Assembly (NCBI RefSeq): GCF_001812805.1
Contig: NZ_KV810517.1
Span: forward strand, 45,666-109,665
DNA: 64,000 nucleotides
From: Corynebacterium sp. HMSC078H07
Lineage (GTDB): Bacteria; Actinomycetota; Actinomycetes; Mycobacteriales; Mycobacteriaceae
Reading direction: 5' to 3'
How positions within the stretch are numbered: position 1 is the first letter of the stretch; each line of letters opens with the position of its first letter. A program made the translations under genes and the position numbers. Under the pieces are notes generated by a model. That model was not told where the DNA came from and did no database searches. It was given only the letters and a program-made list of their open reading frames with translations. Shown here one piece after another: positions 61,772-64,000 of the stretch.

Positions 61772-63763
61772 GTGCAACAGAAACGTCGTCTCGTCCCCGC
61801 GAAATCTCGGTGGTCCACGCCGATTATCGCCGCGGTCACCTCCATCGCCGTGGTCACCACCGCCGCCTTCGGAGGGCATACCATTCTCCAGACCCAAGAG
61901 GCTGGCAACGGGCCGATTGAGGTTTCGTCCCACAGCGAGTCCTTCGGTTCGGGCGAAACGGTCGTCGTCGATGACCCTGCCATCGCCTCCCAAGGTGACG
62001 GCTCCGGGCCGCGCGCGGTGAAGCAGTTCCACCGTGACGAAACCTTTTCCTCCTTCGCCGTGACGTGGAAGGGCCCGCGCGATGTCGCCGCCTTCGTGCG
62101 CGCGAAGCAGCCGGACGGGTCCTGGTCCGAGTGGTACGACATGGACGCGATGTCCTACTCCGGCAATGACCCCTCTGCCACTAACGGTACTGAGCTCATC
62201 TTCGTGGGCGACACTAACGATGTGCAGGTTTCCATCAACAACGTCGATCTCGTGACGGGGTCCAACCTCGATGAATCCTTCGAGGAGACGGAGGTTGAGG
62301 AGGACGCCGCGCTTGACGACGTCTCCCCCTCCCTCGCCGCCGCCAATGCTGCCGCGGAGCGCTCCGCGAACCCGCTGCCGGCGCCTATTGCGTCCAATGT
62401 CGGTGACATTGCGCCAGTCGCGGACGTCGAGAACACCGCCAGCGTGGAGGGCCTTGAGGCCGTGTTTATGGACGGCAATGCTCAGGAGGGCGAGGTTATC
62501 GAACCCACTGCCGATACTGACGGTATGCCGCGCGTGGTATCTCGTGCTCGTTGGGGCGCGGATGAGAGCCTGCGTTGTAAGGACGCTGATTACGATGATG
62601 GCGTGAAGGCTATTGCGCTGCACCACACTGCAGGTTCCAATGATTACACCCGCGCGCAGGCAGCTGCACAGGTCCGCGCGGCATACCAATACCACGCACA
62701 AAACCTGGGCTGGTGCGATATCGGCTACAACGCCTTGGTGGACAAGTACGGCACGATTTACGAAGGCCGCTATGGTGGCCTCGACGAGGCCGTGCAGGGC
62801 GCCCACATCGGTGGCTTCAACGAAAACACGTGGGGCATCTCGATGATTGGTAATTACGAGAAGACTCAGCCGACCGCTGCCCTGCTGAAGTCAGTCACGG
62901 ACCTGGCGGGCTGGAAGGCCGCTATCTCTGGTGTCGATCCGGAATCCCGCGTGAACCTTCGCTCGCAGGGCTTCTCCGGTTCGAGGTACCCGGCCGGTGC
63001 TTATGCCCCGGTCTACGGCTTCTTCGGCCACAGTGACGCTCACTTCACTGCATGCCCGGGCCGCTACACCATTGCGCTCTGGCCGCAGATTCGTGCAGCA
63101 GCGCATAAGAAATACAAGGCCATCAGGTCTGGGGCATCTGGCTCAATCGATTGGTCTGATGACTTCGAAGGGTCCACTGCAACCGACACAGCGATAGTCA
63201 CCGATGAACCAGCACCGCGCCCGAACAAACCGGCAGCGCAAGAGCCGATGTCCTCGATTGGTGATTCCGAGATTCCGCTCAGCACCATCACGGCACTCCT
63301 CGGCCTAGCTGCCACGGTCTTCGGCATCATGTACAGCCGCTCCGATAAGCAGATTGACATGGACCAAAAGGTCGGCGGACTGCCGGTCGAGCAGATTCCG
63401 GGCATTGTGACCAAGGTGGTGTCCTTGAGCAAGAATGAGGGCCTCAAGGAGACGTGGACCGCAGTGCTCAACAACTTCGGACCGGTCCTGGGGCTAGCCG
63501 TGGGCGGCCCGGATGAGACATCGGGTATCATCTCGCAGCTCTTCCAGAACGGCGTGGTCCTCTACTCCGAGGAGACTGGCGCCCACGCACTGGTGGGCCA
63601 GATTGCCAAGGAGTGGGCAACCGGCGCTAACGCCGCCAAGCTTGGCTTGCCGACGTCCGACCAGATCCTCACCGGCAACGGCAAGGAAGTCCGCGTTCAC
63701 TTCCAGGGTGGTTCCATCGTCTACAACCCAGATACCGAGCAGATTCACGTCTTTACGGACTAA
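61772..63763 (+). CDS. Secreted N-acetylmuramoyl-L-alanine amidase (PGRP/amidase_2) with LGFP repeat
   Basis: A 663-residue exported protein. A membrane anchor or signal lies at residues ~16-36, followed by an acidic region (to ~250). The amidase_2/PGRP domain then begins with RARWGADESLR; zinc ligands are His284/His285 (LHHTAGS) and the late HFTACPG His and Cys. A second hydrophobic segment (residues ~505-525) and LGFP-type repeat sequence (LGLPTSDQ) at the end would bind the wall. It cuts the stem peptide from peptidoglycan. GGGAG lies six bases before the GTG. Position next to glf is conserved in the genus. Confidence 0.9.
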   Translation: MQQKRRLVPAKSRWSTPIIAAVTSIAVVTTAAFGGHTILQTQEAGNGPIEVSSHSESFGSGETVVVDDPAIASQGDGSGPRAVKQFHRDETFSSFAVTWKGPRDVAAFVRAKQPDGSWSEWYDMDAMSYSGNDPSATNGTELIFVGDTNDVQVSINNVDLVTGSNLDESFEETEVEEDAALDDVSPSLAAANAAAERSANPLPAPIASNVGDIAPVADVENTASVEGLEAVFMDGNAQEGEVIEPTADTDGMPRVVSRARWGADESLRCKDADYDDGVKAIALHHTAGSNDYTRAQAAAQVRAAYQYHAQNLGWCDIGYNALVDKYGTIYEGRYGGLDEAVQGAHIGGFNENTWGISMIGNYEKTQPTAALLKSVTDLAGWKAAISGVDPESRVNLRSQGFSGSRYPAGAYAPVYGFFGHSDAHFTACPGRYTIALWPQIRAAAHKKYKAIRSGASGSIDWSDDFEGSTATDTAIVTDEPAPRPNKPAAQEPMSSIGDSEIPLSTITALLGLAATVFGIMYSRSDKQIDMDQKVGGLPVEQIPGIVTKVVSLSKNEGLKETWTAVLNNFGPVLGLAVGGPDETSGIISQLFQNGVVLYSEETGAHALVGQIAKEWATGANAAKLGLPTSDQILTGNGKEVRVHFQGGSIVYNPDTEQIHVFTD

Positions 63764-63775
63764 TCCTCAGCTCGA

Positions 63776-63804
63776 GCGGGGCTCTGCACAGCGCAGGGCC
63801 CCGC
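63776..63804. terminator. GC-rich hairpin after the amidase gene
   Basis: GCGGGGC-TCTGC pairs with GCAGG-GCCCCGC around a short loop, 12 bp past the stop codon. No T-tract is present. Confidence 0.55.
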
Positions 63805-63878
63805 GTTGAGGATCGCCAACGCCGCGGAGGCCTTGTGGGGGGCGTCCGCGTGGTGGTGCGTGTGCTTTGCGTGGCGGT

Positions 63879-63998
63879 CTACCCGCCAGGTGGTTCGAGT
63901 GCGCGTTGCGCGGCTTGATACGCCGCTTGGGCAGTGATCGGTTCTGCCCAGGGTGGGATGTAGCCTACTTCGCCGCGGAGGCGGAAGACGTAGCCGGC
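63879..63998 (-). CDS. Partial coding region at the window edge, C-terminal end
   Basis: A minus-strand frame enters at the right edge and reads 39 codons to TAG. The product contains GYVFRLRGEVGYIPPWAEP and an Ala/Gln-rich helix. Composition looks coding, and it converges with the amidase gene. Too short for identification. Confidence 0.5.
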   Translation of the reverse strand, partial: AGYVFRLRGEVGYIPPWAEPITAQAAYQAAQRALEPPGG

Positions 63999-64000
63999 AC

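Overview
This window is chromosomal DNA from a high-GC actinobacterium, almost certainly a Corynebacterium. The main evidence is a complete corynomycolate and arabinogalactan assembly locus in conserved order: accD4, pks13, fadD32, a cutinase-like esterase, a lipoprotein, two mycoloyltransferases, aftB, ubiA, a PAP2 phosphatase, glfT2, glf and an LGFP-containing amidase. Genus-typical neighbours (tmaT, lmcA, mtrP, pck, trmB, cmpL1, aftD, DUF2613) agree. Species cannot be fixed from the sequence alone.

Layout. 1-5.2 kb: a heterodimeric ABC exporter (first subunit cut by the window edge) and a divergent three-gene set of small envelope proteins (DUF6230, DUF6114, exported protein). 5.3-15.8 kb: a membrane Fe-S oxidoreductase with a long Pro/Ala tail, a cation/proton antiporter, a DUF1707 protein, an AlaT-type aminotransferase, a DUF222/HNH protein, YibE/F, UDP-glucose dehydrogenase and dCTP deaminase. 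15.9-17.0 kb: tRNA-Gly(CCC) followed by a two-gene islet of visibly lower GC. 17-21.6 kb: ABC exporter, VanW-like protein and NagZ-like lipoprotein. 21.6-31.4 kb: universal stress protein, DUF2613, AftD, TmaT, LmcA, a GT-C-like membrane protein, a GT4 glycosyltransferase and MtrP. 31.4-38.6 kb: PEP carboxykinase, TrmB, a NYN protein, the MmpL transporter CmpL1 and two membrane proteins. 38.8-64 kb: a second DUF222/HNH gene, a 35-codon micro-gene, then the mycolate/arabinogalactan locus.

How the genes work together. FadD32 activates a fatty acid, the AccD4 complex carboxylates the second chain, and Pks13 condenses them onto trehalose. TmaT, MtrP and CmpL1 acetylate and export the product, and the mycoloyltransferases transfer it to arabinogalactan. 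Glf and GlfT2 build the galactan; UbiA, AftB and AftD supply and place arabinose; LmcA matures lipomannan and lipoarabinomannan.

Most noteworthy signals beyond ordinary annotation: (i) the 35-residue amphipathic, Ser-rich peptide gene beside accD4, with its own strong RBS and terminator; (ii) a short motif, CGTCGNNAAGC, found at about 46 sites on either strand; (iii) a 13-bp repeat, GTGAGCGCGAAGG, in five copies and several reading frames; (iv) the low-GC gene pair after tRNA-Gly; (v) an LMW-phosphatase-like protein without its catalytic P-loop. Many genes show a TANNNT hexamer 6-8 nt before the start codon, the signature of leaderless transcripts.
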